A DNA stretch of 40,594 nucleotides. Source: an uncultured Roseiflexus sp. Lineage in GTDB: Bacteria; Chloroflexota; Chloroflexia; Chloroflexales; Roseiflexaceae. Of the stretch, positions 8,401 through 15,742 are shown piece by piece; within the stretch, counting starts at the first letter, position 1, and each line of letters begins with the position of its first letter. The translations under genes were made by a program, and so were the position numbers. The notes below the pieces were generated by a model, which had not been told where the DNA came from, ran no database searches, and was given only the letters and a program-made list of their open reading frames with translations. The stretch spans positions 1 to 40,594 of the forward strand of contig CALGYB010000101.1 of NCBI GenBank assembly GCA_937935075.1. The letters run 5' to 3'.

Positions 8401-8960
8401 TCAGGGTCACTGCCGGCGCGCTGCTCCGGCGCGCGATAGGCGGAGGGGTTGGCGGTCATCGGAGCGATCAGGCGTGCGATGCCGAAATCACCGACTTTCA
8501 GCAGATACGCCCCGCCTGCTTGTGCAAAGACTGCGACACTTTCCGGCTTCAGGGCGCCGTGAACCACATCACGTGCGTGCGCTGCGCCAAGCGCAACCGC
8601 CATCTGACGCGCAAGCTCGACAGAGAGACGCAACGGTAACGAACGTTTTTGAACCACCTCATGCAGCAACCCGCCGGATGGAAGTTCACTGACGATGAAT
8701 GCGCGTCCTTCGATGATGTTGAACTCGTACAGCTCGATGATATGGGGATGGTACAGCGACGCGACGGCGCGCATTTCGCGTTCAAAGCGCTCACGGAAGC
8801 CAGGCGCAGCAACCCTGTCAGGCGGCAACACCCGGATTGCCACCGGCTGACCCGTGGGCATGTGATACGCACGATAAACGGCGCCGGCGCTATCGACGCT
8901 CAGTTGCTCGTCCAGGCGATAAGCGCCGATGGTCTGCTCATGTGCAGCGGGGTCGGGCAT
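5481..8960 (-). CDS. FHA membrane pseudokinase with Pro-rich ectodomain
   Basis: From ATG 8960 the product has 1159 residues; upstream starts at 9050 (ATG) or 9062 (TTG) are possible, but a TATAAT at 8998-9003 favours 8960. Residues about 10-275 have a Hanks-kinase fold in which key residues are lost. The ATP-binding lysine is Arg (VAIRVL, R43), the Gly-rich loop is LSVDSAGAV, and the catalytic HRDxKxxN reads HGALKPES, with Ala at 136 for the catalytic Asp and Ser for Asn. DFG is kept (D158). An Ala/Pro/Glu linker precedes an FHA domain (about 467-563, GRAESND, DLGSKNGT). It is followed by NEW3-like beta-sandwiches (about 667-873), one transmembrane helix (about 883-903, LIPIALLALLAIVYFV), a Pro/Thr stalk and a C-terminal beta domain. 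It probably acts as a phosphothreonine scaffold rather than an enzyme. It is the last gene of the minus-strand run. Confidence 0.88.
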   Translation of the reverse strand: MPDPAAHEQTIGAYRLDEQLSVDSAGAVYRAYHMPTGQPVAIRVLPPDRVAAPGFRERFEREMRAVASLYHPHIIELYEFNIIEGRAFIVSELPSGGLLHEVVQKRSLPLRLSVELARQMAVALGAAHARDVVHGALKPESVAVFAQAGGAYLLKVGDFGIARLIAPMTANPSAYRAPEQRAGSDPDPRADCYALGALLYEMIVGSPPPLTAIPPLRLVRSDAPADLEALVGRCLAPAPADRFDRMSDLAEALEAQVAAMGERISAVAANDVTIIEQRPAADDVTVAAHAIPPAPADVTIIEAPPAPPAAATMVVSGEETVIEPAPAATSADATVIKAEESEAAATAPPASAEETLIEPTPASAVADATAALIADAAPPQTLPIDVPATPAPPEAPDEMPTILPEPASQPPASVGMAEEASVVPPDEAVTILPEPAPAAGTPLPQVTQSLVIATPPPGFPALPPPASMPQVQVLDNNGAPLHLVNLTGDGLAIGRAESNDLTLPDESVSEEHAFIDWDGRQVTITDLGSKNGTFVAGVRLPPQDRHLWQGGASVRIGVYWLRLIPPLMQAASVVAPVAYGVPVPTAVAVPPQRATAPVAQPAAPAPRPSAPVTPSFGAPVMTPPTAAPTQMPTPGVARSASAPQTPPSPSGGALPDVVGVTQPPLSSNRYGVELEQDVMTLTPGMPSVLRLTLHNYGDSVDHLRVEVQGVPETWIQGPLPEPQLLPNGRAPVALNINVPRTPESRAGPYPITVYARSRSRPNEAGTAQATWNVQAFTEHRLELKPRRVAGWRKAAYNLTLTNAGNVPVRYMVTGEDDEQALRFNLEEDAVALEPGASLKHRLVVRGPIRWFGSPQPRSFSVHARTEKRSETQTSSAQFVQRALIPPWLIPIALLALLAIVYFVTRPPIIRNPRFERSPQIAGQPARLIYEIDNAQRVELAPLGVQAPAASGRRTFEFLDATAIPPDLSILAVSRFGIRAEASVAVAVVTPTPTPQPTATPPPPTAAPTAEPLPLPTVAPAPPPAPPPQPPPAPPATTPTPEVSLAELVRFECRSGDRIVITGIGPPRESFLLYFGKRAVSGGSVAPNGIYRIDMLVGPERPGEYQVSVRLRLSDRPLPIRTYQYGTERLINLSSVAPTTVPTELMCVVPRAEPTPTVAP

Positions 8961-8997
8961 AGAAGCGGCTTTCGTCACAGAAACGGGCGATACTCCA

Positions 8998-9003
8998 TTA
9001 TAA
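8998..9003 (-). promoter_or_regulatory. Possible -10 box before the pseudokinase
   Basis: On the minus strand an exact TATAAT lies 37 bp upstream of the ATG at 8960, within a 204-bp gap that is unusually long for this operon. The -35 region at 17 bp spacing (GTATCT) is poor. It could give the pseudokinase separate expression. Confidence 0.4.
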
Positions 9004-9164
9004 GCGGAATGATGGCTTTCAGATACGCTCGATGATCCAGAAGCCGGCATTATGGCTGGCAAGGTTCTTTCGTGTGATGGTCAGAATATCGCCAGTGGCG
9101 CCAACCGGAAGACCCGGTTGCTCGACGGCGCACGGATATATGTTCTGGCACAGCACACCTCTAC

Positions 9165-12100
9165 TCACGGACTCCTGGTGATCGTCGGCACATCGGCTGG
9201 CGTCGAACGATTATCGGCAGCATCGGTGGCCGTGACGACGAAATTGTTGGCGCCGGTTGCAAGGTTCACGCTGATGGAGAAACTGGTTCCGCCGCCGGTC
9301 AACTGCTGCGATCCAACCACGGATTCGCCCCCGTCAATAACACCATTGTCGTTCGTGTCGTTCCAGACCTCGACAAGACTGTTGGCTTCTGCGGTTCCCG
9401 AGATGTTGAAGGCGGTTGTCGTGGATGGAACCGTTGTTGCACTGATCGGGTTGGTGACTGTCGGAGAGGAAGGCGGAGTTGTATCGATCACAATATTGCG
9501 CAAATCCGCCAGCGACTGGCCCGCCGGAATGCTCAGCACAGCGTTATTCCCGGCAGCATCGCGCAATGTCGCGCCTGCGGTCAGCGTGAGCGCCGTGGAG
9601 TTGAGATCACCGGTGTTCTGCCCCGCGCCGACCACATAGGTTCCGCTGGCGCTGACGCCGCTGAAGGGCGCAATATTGATCGTCACGCCGGTGTTGAGCG
9701 TCACCTGGAGCGAGCCACCGCTCAGCACGACCGACTCGCCAAAGTTGACCGTGACATTAATGCTGGCGCCAACCCCATACGTCCCATCCGGCGTTGAAGA
9801 GGTCACACTTGTCACGGCTGGCGGTATGGCATCGACCGTCCAGCTTCTGGTCGCTGGGGTTGAGATATTGCCGACCGCGTCGATAGCGCGCACGCTGAAG
9901 GTGTGCGAGGCGTCGGTCAGATTGGTGATCGTGAACGGGCTGGTGCATCCGCTGAACGACCCGCTATCAACCCGGCACTCGAATGTTGCGCCTGCTTCCG
10001 AAGCGAAGGTAAAGCTCACATTCGGACCGGTCGTGCTGCCAGCCGTCGGTCCTCCGGTGATCAACGTGTCCGGCGGAGTTGCGTCAACCGTCCAGGTGCG
10101 ACTTGCCGGGCTGGCATCGACGTTGCCGGCTGCATCGATGGCGCGCACGCTGAAGGTGTGCGAAGCGTCGGTCAGATTGGTGATCGTGAACGGGCTGGTG
10201 CATCCGCTGAACGACCCGCTATCAACCCGGCACTGAAACGTTGCGCCAGGTTCGGAGGTGAAGGTAAATGCCACCGTTGGACCGGTCGTACTGCTATTCG
10301 CAGGACCGCCAGAGATGGACGTGTCGGGCGGTGCGGTATCGAGCATCCACGTATAGGCTGCCGAGGCGCTGACGTTACCTGCCTGATCGCGCGAACGCAC
10401 ATTGAAGGTGCGGCTGCCGTCAGCAAGACCGGATGGTGTAAACGGACTGGTGCAGGGCGCAAAACTGGCATTACCAATGCGGCATTCGAAGGTCACACTG
10501 GGGCTTACATCGTCGCTGCCGCTAAATGTAAACGGCGCCGCCGGGTTGTTCGTCAACTGTGGCGGCGTATTGCCGATCGCAACGGTTGGCGCCGTTGTAT
10601 CGATCACAATCTGATCGCCAGCGTTGAACGGCAGTTTCTCCACCGCATTGCCATCGGCGTTGGTCACACCACTGCTGTTGACAACATCCAGCCGAATGGT
10701 TTTGTTACCACCGCCAGCATTCACGGTCACCGTCCACTGGTTGGCGGATGTGCCGCTCGCCGGCGATACCGCTGCGATGCTGGCGCCGACCGCGCCGCCC
10801 AGGGTCACCAGGCTGAAGTTCGATGCCGAGACTCCTTTGACCGCTTCACTAAAATTGACCTGGAACTGAACGCTTGCGGCGTTGGTCGGGCTGTTGCCGA
10901 CCCGCACAATCGAGGCCACTTCGGGGATTTCGGCGCCTGCTCCGCTCAGGCTGACCAGCAAGACCCCGCCAGCGGACGAGGTTTCAATCCGGAGTTGGCC
11001 CGTGCGCTGCCCTGCCGCTGCGGGCGTGAAGGTCAGGGTAACCGTGCATGAAGCGCCTGGCGCCAGCGACGCGCCACAGGTATCGGCGCCGCTGACGCGC
11101 GCAAAATCGGCTGCATTGACGCCGCCGATCACAATCTCGTTGATCGTCAGTGGTGCACTGCCGGTATTCTTCAGCACAAGCGTGCGCGGTGCGCCGGTTG
11201 TTCCCTTTTTGATGCTGCCAAAGGCAATCGATGCGGGATCGACCTCGCCGCTGGCTGCGGCAACGGTCGTTGGCTGCGGCGCTGCCGTCGGCGAAGGAGC
11301 AATGGTCGTCGTCGGGCGCGGCGTGGCAGCGGCTGGCGACGGCGTTGCCGTCGAGCGCGCAGTCGTAGCCGGCGAACTGCTGGTTGGCGCCTGCACCGCC
11401 GCTGTTGGCTGATTCTGTGGTGCAGCAGTTTGTGCCTGTTGCGCTTCGAGCGCGGCGCCGGTCGCCGCCAGCGCCTGTGCTTCAGCCGTTTGCACCGCCG
11501 CCAGCGAAGTAGCCGTCGCCTGAAATGCTCCGGCAAGCGCCGTCTGCGCACTCGCCTGCTGTTCGGTCGGCAATGCTGCCACGGCGGATTGAGTTGCCGC
11601 CAGCGCCGCCCCCGCCTCGGCAAGCGCTGTTTGCCCCTGAGCCGCCTGCTGGGTCGCGCGTGCCGCAACGCGAGCCGACTCGGCAGCAAGGCCGCCACCC
11701 TGCGTACCGGCAAGAAAGCCGCTGCCAGGCACGGCAGACCATGCCGCCGACGGAATATTCAGCCCATAGAACAGGAAGATCAGCGCCAGCAACGCCAACG
11801 GCGACCATGCTGGAAGAAGCGCAGTGTGAACGAAACGCACCTCGTCGCGCAAGGTGCGGGAAGGTGAACCGTGAATATCGTCCCGCTCCTCGACCTCGAC
11901 GGTCAGCGCATGCCCGCGATCAGCGCCGAAGGTGCGACGGGGTGCGGCAATCGTCAACGGAACATCCGCTGCTTCCCCCGGCGCAAGTGTAATGTCATCC
12001 TGCGCAAATGCTGCGCTGAGCATCTGGCGCTCATCGCCTGCACGCAGATGGTACGTCGCCTGAGTATTGCCATTATTACGCAGATGAACGGTCACCACTG

Positions 12101-12926
12101 CCTGGTCGCGCCCACGCACCCGGTGCGGTGATACATGCATCTCGCCCGCTAGAAATGGCGCAACACGCCATTCCAGTGCCAGTTCGGCGGCGGCAGACGG
12201 ATCTTCCTGCGGCACAGCGCGCAAACGCACATCGTATGGACGGACCATACCTTCTGAGGTGGCAGGCGCCTCCACCCGCACACTGGTTGTCTTCATCGAA
12301 AACGGCGGCACTCGCAACGTTGGCGCCGGCTCAATCCAGGACTCGGGCAATCCCTCGATCGAAAGCGCAACAGTCAGTGGAGCAGCGGTCCGGTTCGTGA
12401 CGCGCACCTCGACATCGGCCAGTTCGCCAGGTGTCAGGGTCAGCGCCGTCTGCAATGGCGACAGGGCAAGCGCCAATCCTGCCGGAGCGCTACCCGCGAC
12501 CCGCTGCGTTGGCGCAGCGTGGAGATCGGGAGACGCATCCGACGAAGGTCTGGCAGGCGACGCTGCGCCGATCTGCAGGCGCAAGGTATACGGACCGATA
12601 TGCGCCTCCTGACCGGGTTCCCACACCTGCGGAGTCTGAGGCGTCAGGCGCACGTGTCCCAATCGCGTACCGCTCTTCGATCCCAGATCGGTGATGGTCG
12701 CGCGGCTGCCATCCCAATCGATGCGGGCATGGGTGCGCGAAATGATCGGCGTATTGAGGTGCAACGCATTGTTCGCCAGGCGACCCACGGTTATTCCGGC
12801 GGATGTCAGCGCGATCACGCGAACTGAGCCGCTCTGCGCATCGATCACGACGACCTGCGGCGACTCGTCGCCAGACGGAGGCGCCGGCTGATCGCCGGGG
12901 GTGTTGGATGGATTGATGTCGGGCAC
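9165..12926 (-). CDS. FHA membrane protein with multi-Ig-like ectodomain
   Basis: A 1253-residue protein. GTG 12926 is chosen because an AGGAGGT Shine-Dalgarno lies 8 nt upstream. There is no kinase domain. The N-terminal FHA domain (about 22-118) keeps the binding motifs GRLANN, ISRTHARI and DLGSKSGT. NEW3-like sandwiches follow (about 150-365), then one transmembrane helix (about 372-392, LALLALIFLFYGLNI). The presumed outer part is an Ala/Thr/Gln-rich stalk (about 409-505) and a Pro/Thr linker. Next come an ASPM/SPD-2/hydin-type choice-of-anchor domain (about 560-665, ending in TCGASLAPGASCTVTLTFTP-like sequence) and a beta domain. Three repeats of about 85 residues with FECRV...CTSPF motifs and two further Ig-like domains complete it. 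It probably links a phosphothreonine signal inside the cell to an adhesive or sensory surface. The next gene of the run starts 204 bp beyond its stop. Confidence 0.85.
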   Translation of the reverse strand: MPDINPSNTPGDQPAPPSGDESPQVVVIDAQSGSVRVIALTSAGITVGRLANNALHLNTPIISRTHARIDWDGSRATITDLGSKSGTRLGHVRLTPQTPQVWEPGQEAHIGPYTLRLQIGAASPARPSSDASPDLHAAPTQRVAGSAPAGLALALSPLQTALTLTPGELADVEVRVTNRTAAPLTVALSIEGLPESWIEPAPTLRVPPFSMKTTSVRVEAPATSEGMVRPYDVRLRAVPQEDPSAAAELALEWRVAPFLAGEMHVSPHRVRGRDQAVVTVHLRNNGNTQATYHLRAGDERQMLSAAFAQDDITLAPGEAADVPLTIAAPRRTFGADRGHALTVEVEERDDIHGSPSRTLRDEVRFVHTALLPAWSPLALLALIFLFYGLNIPSAAWSAVPGSGFLAGTQGGGLAAESARVAARATQQAAQGQTALAEAGAALAATQSAVAALPTEQQASAQTALAGAFQATATSLAAVQTAEAQALAATGAALEAQQAQTAAPQNQPTAAVQAPTSSSPATTARSTATPSPAAATPRPTTTIAPSPTAAPQPTTVAAASGEVDPASIAFGSIKKGTTGAPRTLVLKNTGSAPLTINEIVIGGVNAADFARVSGADTCGASLAPGASCTVTLTFTPAAAGQRTGQLRIETSSAGGVLLVSLSGAGAEIPEVASIVRVGNSPTNAASVQFQVNFSEAVKGVSASNFSLVTLGGAVGASIAAVSPASGTSANQWTVTVNAGGGNKTIRLDVVNSSGVTNADGNAVEKLPFNAGDQIVIDTTAPTVAIGNTPPQLTNNPAAPFTFSGSDDVSPSVTFECRIGNASFAPCTSPFTPSGLADGSRTFNVRSRDQAGNVSASAAYTWMLDTAPPDTSISGGPANSSTTGPTVAFTFTSEPGATFQCRVDSGSFSGCTSPFTITNLTDASHTFSVRAIDAAGNVDASPASRTWTVDATPPDTLITGGPTAGSTTGPNVSFTFASEAGATFECRVDSGSFSGCTSPFTITNLTDASHTFSVRAIDAVGNISTPATRSWTVDAIPPAVTSVTSSTPDGTYGVGASINVTVNFGESVVLSGGSLQVTLNTGVTINIAPFSGVSASGTYVVGAGQNTGDLNSTALTLTAGATLRDAAGNNAVLSIPAGQSLADLRNIVIDTTPPSSPTVTNPISATTVPSTTTAFNISGTAEANSLVEVWNDTNDNGVIDGGESVVGSQQLTGGGTSFSISVNLATGANNFVVTATDAADNRSTPADVPTITRSP
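9886..10234 (-). repeat. Recently duplicated Ig-like repeat units
   Basis: Bases 9886-9979 and 10141-10234 differ at one position in 94 bp and are offset by 255 bp (85 codons). They encode adjacent copies of the FECRV...CTSPF module. A third copy further right, near 10387-10490, is clearly more diverged. The near-identity points to recent duplication or gene conversion inside the ectodomain. Confidence 0.8.
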
Positions 12927-12962
12927 GATGCATACCTCCTGAAACGTTGACGGGAAGAAATG

Positions 12963-15668
12963 TTATGGCGGATTGATTTGCAGATCGATCTGTGCAGTGC
13001 GAACCTGGCCGCTGTTCAGATGAGTGACGGTGATGGTCATCCGCGCCTGTCCGGTGGCGCCGCGACGATACTGGAGCCGCGTCAGGCGATCATTGGCCTC
13101 TGTCAGAGTCGTTGTAAACATTTGCGGTAACGATGTCGCATTGAAACCGCCGCTTCCAGTAATACGCATCTCTCCCGCATTGTTCAGCGGGTTGATCCCC
13201 TCAATGCTGAGTGAGACAGTTACATTATCACCATCAGGCCCGCCGCCAATGATCACCCCATTGATAGTTGTCCATGGTGCGCTGGCGCCCCCGGTGACAT
13301 TGACCGACGCTGGCGCGGTCAGGGTCAGAGTAACCGGTTCGGGCGTCTCGGTCGGCGTCGGTGTTGGCGTTTCCGTCGGCGTTGGCGTCAACGTCTCGGT
13401 GGGAGTTGGCGTCAACGTCTCGGTGGGCGTCGCCGTCGGCAGTGGCGTTGGTGTATGGGTATTGGTTGGCGTCGCCGTCGGCGCCGGGGTATTGGTCGGC
13501 GTGGCGGTGGCGCCGGGCAGTGGCGTGTTAGTCGTGGACGGCGTCGGCGTAGGAGTGACCGTGGCTGTAGGCGTAGCAGTGGCAATGCCAGCCGCAGGCC
13601 GGATCGTGCCGACCGCGACATTATCGGCGAAATTCGCCCCGGCAGCGCTGGTCAGAACCACCCGGAACCGTCGATCGGTCGCGGTTGTGGAACTTGGCAG
13701 CACCGGCACGACGATCACCCGTTCGGTTTCGCCGGGATTGAACGCTAGCGTCCCACTGACGCTGCGATAGTCGATACCTGCCTGAGCAGTATCATCTTCG
13801 GTCGTGTATTCGACGCTCACCGTCGCAGCGCTGCCGATAGACAGACGCACGGTGAAGGTCATCGTCGTCTCGCCGCTTGTAAGGCGTTGCACCGATGCAT
13901 CATCGATGGTCAATTCAGGCAAGCCGGGCGCCGGTGTCTGAGTCGGCGCCGGAGTCGGCGTTGTCGTCGGCGTGCGGGTACGGGTCAGTGTGACCGTTGG
14001 CGATGGCGCGCCAGCAGACCGGGTCACTGTCGGCGCGGGCAACGTCCCCGGCGGAACCGTTGCAAACGGCGCTTCCGTCGGCGGCGGGAGCGTCGGCAGC
14101 GCCGTGAACTGGAGCGCAATCACGGTTGCAGTGGCGAACTGTGCTGCGAGCGTCGCCTGGAGCGCCACCTGCTGATCGGCAGGCGCAGCAGTCGCCGTCT
14201 GCGCCAGCGCCGCGAGGGTCGCCTGCCCCTGCTGTTCGATGAGTTGCAACTGTTGTGCAGCCGCGGTCGCTTCCACTGCCGCCGTCGCGCGTGTGTCCGG
14301 CGGCGGCTCGGTTGGCGCGGCAAAAATGCCATACCCTGGCAGTGCGCCGGCAAGCGACACCGGCAACGCAGCAAAACCGCACAGCAGCGCCAGCGCCAGC
14401 AGTATCAGCACAATCGGTATCCACCAGAGCGGAAAGACGGTTGATTGCACGAACTGCGCCTGCACGCTCAAAACTTCGCGCAGCGCCTGCTGAAAATCGG
14501 TCTCGACCGCCTGCACCGTGAACGGATGCTGTCGTTCCGCGCCAAACACACGCCGTTCGGCAACGACGGTCAGCGCGGTTTCGGCGGTTTCGCCAGGTCC
14601 GGCAGTCAGGCGCTCTTGCGCGAACGAGTATCCTAACTCCTGGCGCTCATCCATCGCGCTCAGCGCATACGATGCCTGAACGTTGCCATTGTTGCGAACG
14701 GTGAGGGTATACACCGCCTGCTCGCTGCCCCTGGCGCGTTTTGGCGCAATCAACAGTTCTCCTGCCAGGAAGGGAGCGATACGCCACTCCAGCGGCGCCT
14801 CGAACATCAGTGTCGGCAGTTCGGCGGCAAACGCCTGAACGGCGACCGCATACGATCCTGCGCGGCTGCTGCTCGCAGCCGGCACGTAGACGTCCAGTGC
14901 GACAGGAGCGCGTGCGCCAGGCGCAATGAGCACCGTCGGCGAAACCTCAATCCAGTCTGGCGGCAGACCATCAATGATCAGGGACACGGTCAGCGGTATC
15001 GTTGTATGGTTGGTCACACCGACACTGATCGTCGTGCGCTCGCCAGGCGTCAGAGTCAATGTGCGCTGATCCGGCGGCACAGCAAGGACAATTGCCGCAG
15101 CCCCAGGTTCCTCAGCAGCCCCGGCGCCTTGCTGTGCCGAAACTTCTTCAGGCGACAGAAGACCGGTTGGCGCCGCCGCCGACGGCGATGATGGCAGCGA
15201 TGGTTCCACCGGACCTGGACGGCCCGTTGGAGCGCCGGTGATGCCAGGAGCGGCAACCGCAGGAGCAACCGGAATTGCCGGAGGAATGCCAGGGTACAGG
15301 CGCAGCGCATATCTGCCAATGCGCAGCAGGTGATCGGGCGACCATTCATACGGCGTTTGCGGCGCCAGGCGCGTGGCGCCCAGGAACGTTCCCGATTTCG
15401 AGCCAAGATCGACAACCGTAGCGCGCCGTCCGTCCCACTCGACACGCGCATGGTTGCGCGAGATGGTCGGATCCTCAAGAACCAGATCGCTGCTCTTCAG
15501 GCGCCCAATCGCCACGCCCGCCGACGTCGCCTCGACATACTGCACCGGTTGTCCCTGCGCGTTGAGCAAGGCGACAAATGCAGCGGTTTCGCTCGTGGAC
15601 GAAGCAACGACCTGCGTCGCGTACGGGTTGGGCGATGCCTCCGACTGAGAGGCTTCATCTGACGACAT
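12963..15668 (-). CDS. FHA membrane protein with Calx-beta ectodomain
   Basis: A 901-residue protein from ATG 15668, with a GGAGCGAG ribosome-binding region upstream; ATG 15674 is also possible. It has no kinase domain. The FHA domain (about 37-130) has GRLKSSD, ISRNHARV and DLGSKSGT, all expected for phosphothreonine binding. NEW3-like sandwiches (about 200-406) lead to a transmembrane helix (about 412-434, WIPIVLILLALALLCGF). An Ala/Gln coiled stalk (about 459-522) and a Pro/Thr segment follow. A Calx-beta domain (about 583-690, with VEYTTEDDTAQAGIDY and FNPGETERVIVV) comes next, then a TPTPTE repeat stalk (about 690-776) and a C-terminal beta domain. It lies between the truncated kinase at 15743 and the other kinase-free FHA protein, 74 bp from the former. 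Confidence 0.85.
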   Translation of the reverse strand: MSSDEASQSEASPNPYATQVVASSTSETAAFVALLNAQGQPVQYVEATSAGVAIGRLKSSDLVLEDPTISRNHARVEWDGRRATVVDLGSKSGTFLGATRLAPQTPYEWSPDHLLRIGRYALRLYPGIPPAIPVAPAVAAPGITGAPTGRPGPVEPSLPSSPSAAAPTGLLSPEEVSAQQGAGAAEEPGAAAIVLAVPPDQRTLTLTPGERTTISVGVTNHTTIPLTVSLIIDGLPPDWIEVSPTVLIAPGARAPVALDVYVPAASSSRAGSYAVAVQAFAAELPTLMFEAPLEWRIAPFLAGELLIAPKRARGSEQAVYTLTVRNNGNVQASYALSAMDERQELGYSFAQERLTAGPGETAETALTVVAERRVFGAERQHPFTVQAVETDFQQALREVLSVQAQFVQSTVFPLWWIPIVLILLALALLCGFAALPVSLAGALPGYGIFAAPTEPPPDTRATAAVEATAAAQQLQLIEQQGQATLAALAQTATAAPADQQVALQATLAAQFATATVIALQFTALPTLPPPTEAPFATVPPGTLPAPTVTRSAGAPSPTVTLTRTRTPTTTPTPAPTQTPAPGLPELTIDDASVQRLTSGETTMTFTVRLSIGSAATVSVEYTTEDDTAQAGIDYRSVSGTLAFNPGETERVIVVPVLPSSTTATDRRFRVVLTSAAGANFADNVAVGTIRPAAGIATATPTATVTPTPTPSTTNTPLPGATATPTNTPAPTATPTNTHTPTPLPTATPTETLTPTPTETLTPTPTETPTPTPTETPEPVTLTLTAPASVNVTGGASAPWTTINGVIIGGGPDGDNVTVSLSIEGINPLNNAGEMRITGSGGFNATSLPQMFTTTLTEANDRLTRLQYRRGATGQARMTITVTHLNSGQVRTAQIDLQINPP

Positions 15669-15742
15669 ACGCATCTCGCTCCACAATCAGGCATCACCAT
15701 GCCAATGCCTTCGCCTACCCAACCAGATCTTCCGGACAGGCT

